Origin: Morella rubra
Lineage: Eukaryota; Streptophyta; Magnoliopsida; Fagales; Myricaceae
Direction of reading: 5' to 3'
Assembly: GCA_003952965.2 (NCBI GenBank)
Contig: CM025853.1
Span: forward strand, 20,704,865 to 20,768,864
Length of the DNA stretch: 64,000 bases
In this document: piece after piece, positions 63,704 to 64,000 of the stretch
Layout of the letters: every line of letters starts with the position of its first letter
Numbering within the stretch: position 1 is the first letter of the stretch
Notes under the pieces: model-generated
The model's input: only the letters and a program-made list of their open reading frames with translations
The model's database searches: none
Told to the model about the DNA's origin: nothing
Position numbers and translations under genes: made by a program

Positions 63704-64000
63704 GACACGTGTTGTATTATTAGTAGACATTACGTAGAGGGAGTTTAACCTGTTAGCAACTTTGTTAGGATGTTGACAGAAATTGGATGGAAGGAAATAA
63801 ATGGAAAACGTATAAAACCACAGGGACAGAAGGAAAATAAAACAAACCCTAGGAGCATTTCTAGGAACAAGTGATACCACAGGGACACGCGTTATATTTT
63901 AGCAAAAAATTAACTATACATGTTGTATAAAACCACAAGGACAGAGTGAAAACAAAACAAACCCCCAGGGCAATTCCAGGAAAAAGTGATACCATAAGGG
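63704..64000. other. Right flank with a ~110-bp direct repeat
   Basis: 'gtataaaaccacagggacaga' (63811) and 'gtataaaaccacaaggacaga' (63922) start two repeats, each continuing 'aaacaaaccc', 'gca-tt-c-aggaa-aagtgatacca'. The second runs off the window. Possibly part of another transposon. No gene. Confidence 0.6.

Noticed and set aside
63530..63880. 116-codon minus-strand ORF
   Set aside because: Crosses from flank into LTR; the shared part is LTR sequence.

Overview
This looks like nuclear DNA of a flowering plant, most likely a eudicot. The plant-type content includes an R2R3-MYB DNA-binding domain, an ORTHRUS/VIM-like RING exon, plant L1-type LINEs, Ty1/copia gag, BED-type hAT transposases and MULEs with 9-bp target duplications. 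I cannot name the species. I found no clearly intact, conventional host protein-coding gene. The window is an AT-rich graveyard of nested transposable elements and duplicated or captured gene pieces, and its main value is that many insertions can be delimited to the base from target-site duplications (TSDs) and in-window empty sites. LAYOUT. 1-1.74 kb: terminal fragment of a hAT element with a GA microsatellite. 1.68-6.89 kb: a 2.6-kb tandem duplication; each unit holds part of a very long LTR and a minus-strand promoter/first-exon block. 8.1-10.8 kb: a third, diverged relative. 12.4-19.1 kb: a plus-strand LINE split by a Pack-MULE (12717-14023) and by a 3.56-kb solo LTR (15158-18713), followed by a MULE MITE (19074-19470) whose empty site survives at 29500-29508. 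21.5-22.4 kb: a polyadenylated retro-insert with a 14-bp TSD. 22.7-31.1 kb: scattered hAT 5' and coding remnants, a tRNA-derived SINE, MITEs, two long-TIR elements and more copies of the promoter block. 31.4-32.3 kb: a remarkable pseudogenised gene for a secreted precursor with five 38-39-codon modules carrying an Asp-Tyr/Pro/His motif, broken by a foldback MITE. 32.5-39.7 kb: a minus-strand LINE whose RNase H domain is interrupted by a 3.9-kb hAT element with perfect 8-bp TSDs. 40-43 kb: a RING-containing gene fragment beside possible CACTA-type sequence. 44.4-54 kb: a segmental duplication, a nearly complete hAT transposase gene, and a second Pack-MULE (50389-51712) carrying an in-frame R2R3-MYB DNA-binding domain with its introns. 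52.9-56 kb: a further long-TIR element, tandem repeats, a SINE and a hAT MITE. 56.3-63.7 kb: a cluster of one copia LTR family: a truncated element, a solo LTR, and a minus-strand LTR-gag-LTR element with no pol. HOW THE PARTS RELATE. The LINEs are old hosts for later DNA-transposon and LTR insertions, and removing the insert plus one TSD restores the reading frame in each tested case. The two Pack-MULEs and the RING region show repeated capture of host gene pieces. The most noteworthy unexplained items are the DY-module peptide precursor, an LTR-embedded acidic ORF with SUMO-interaction-like motifs, and a conserved GCN4-like dyad in the same LTR family.
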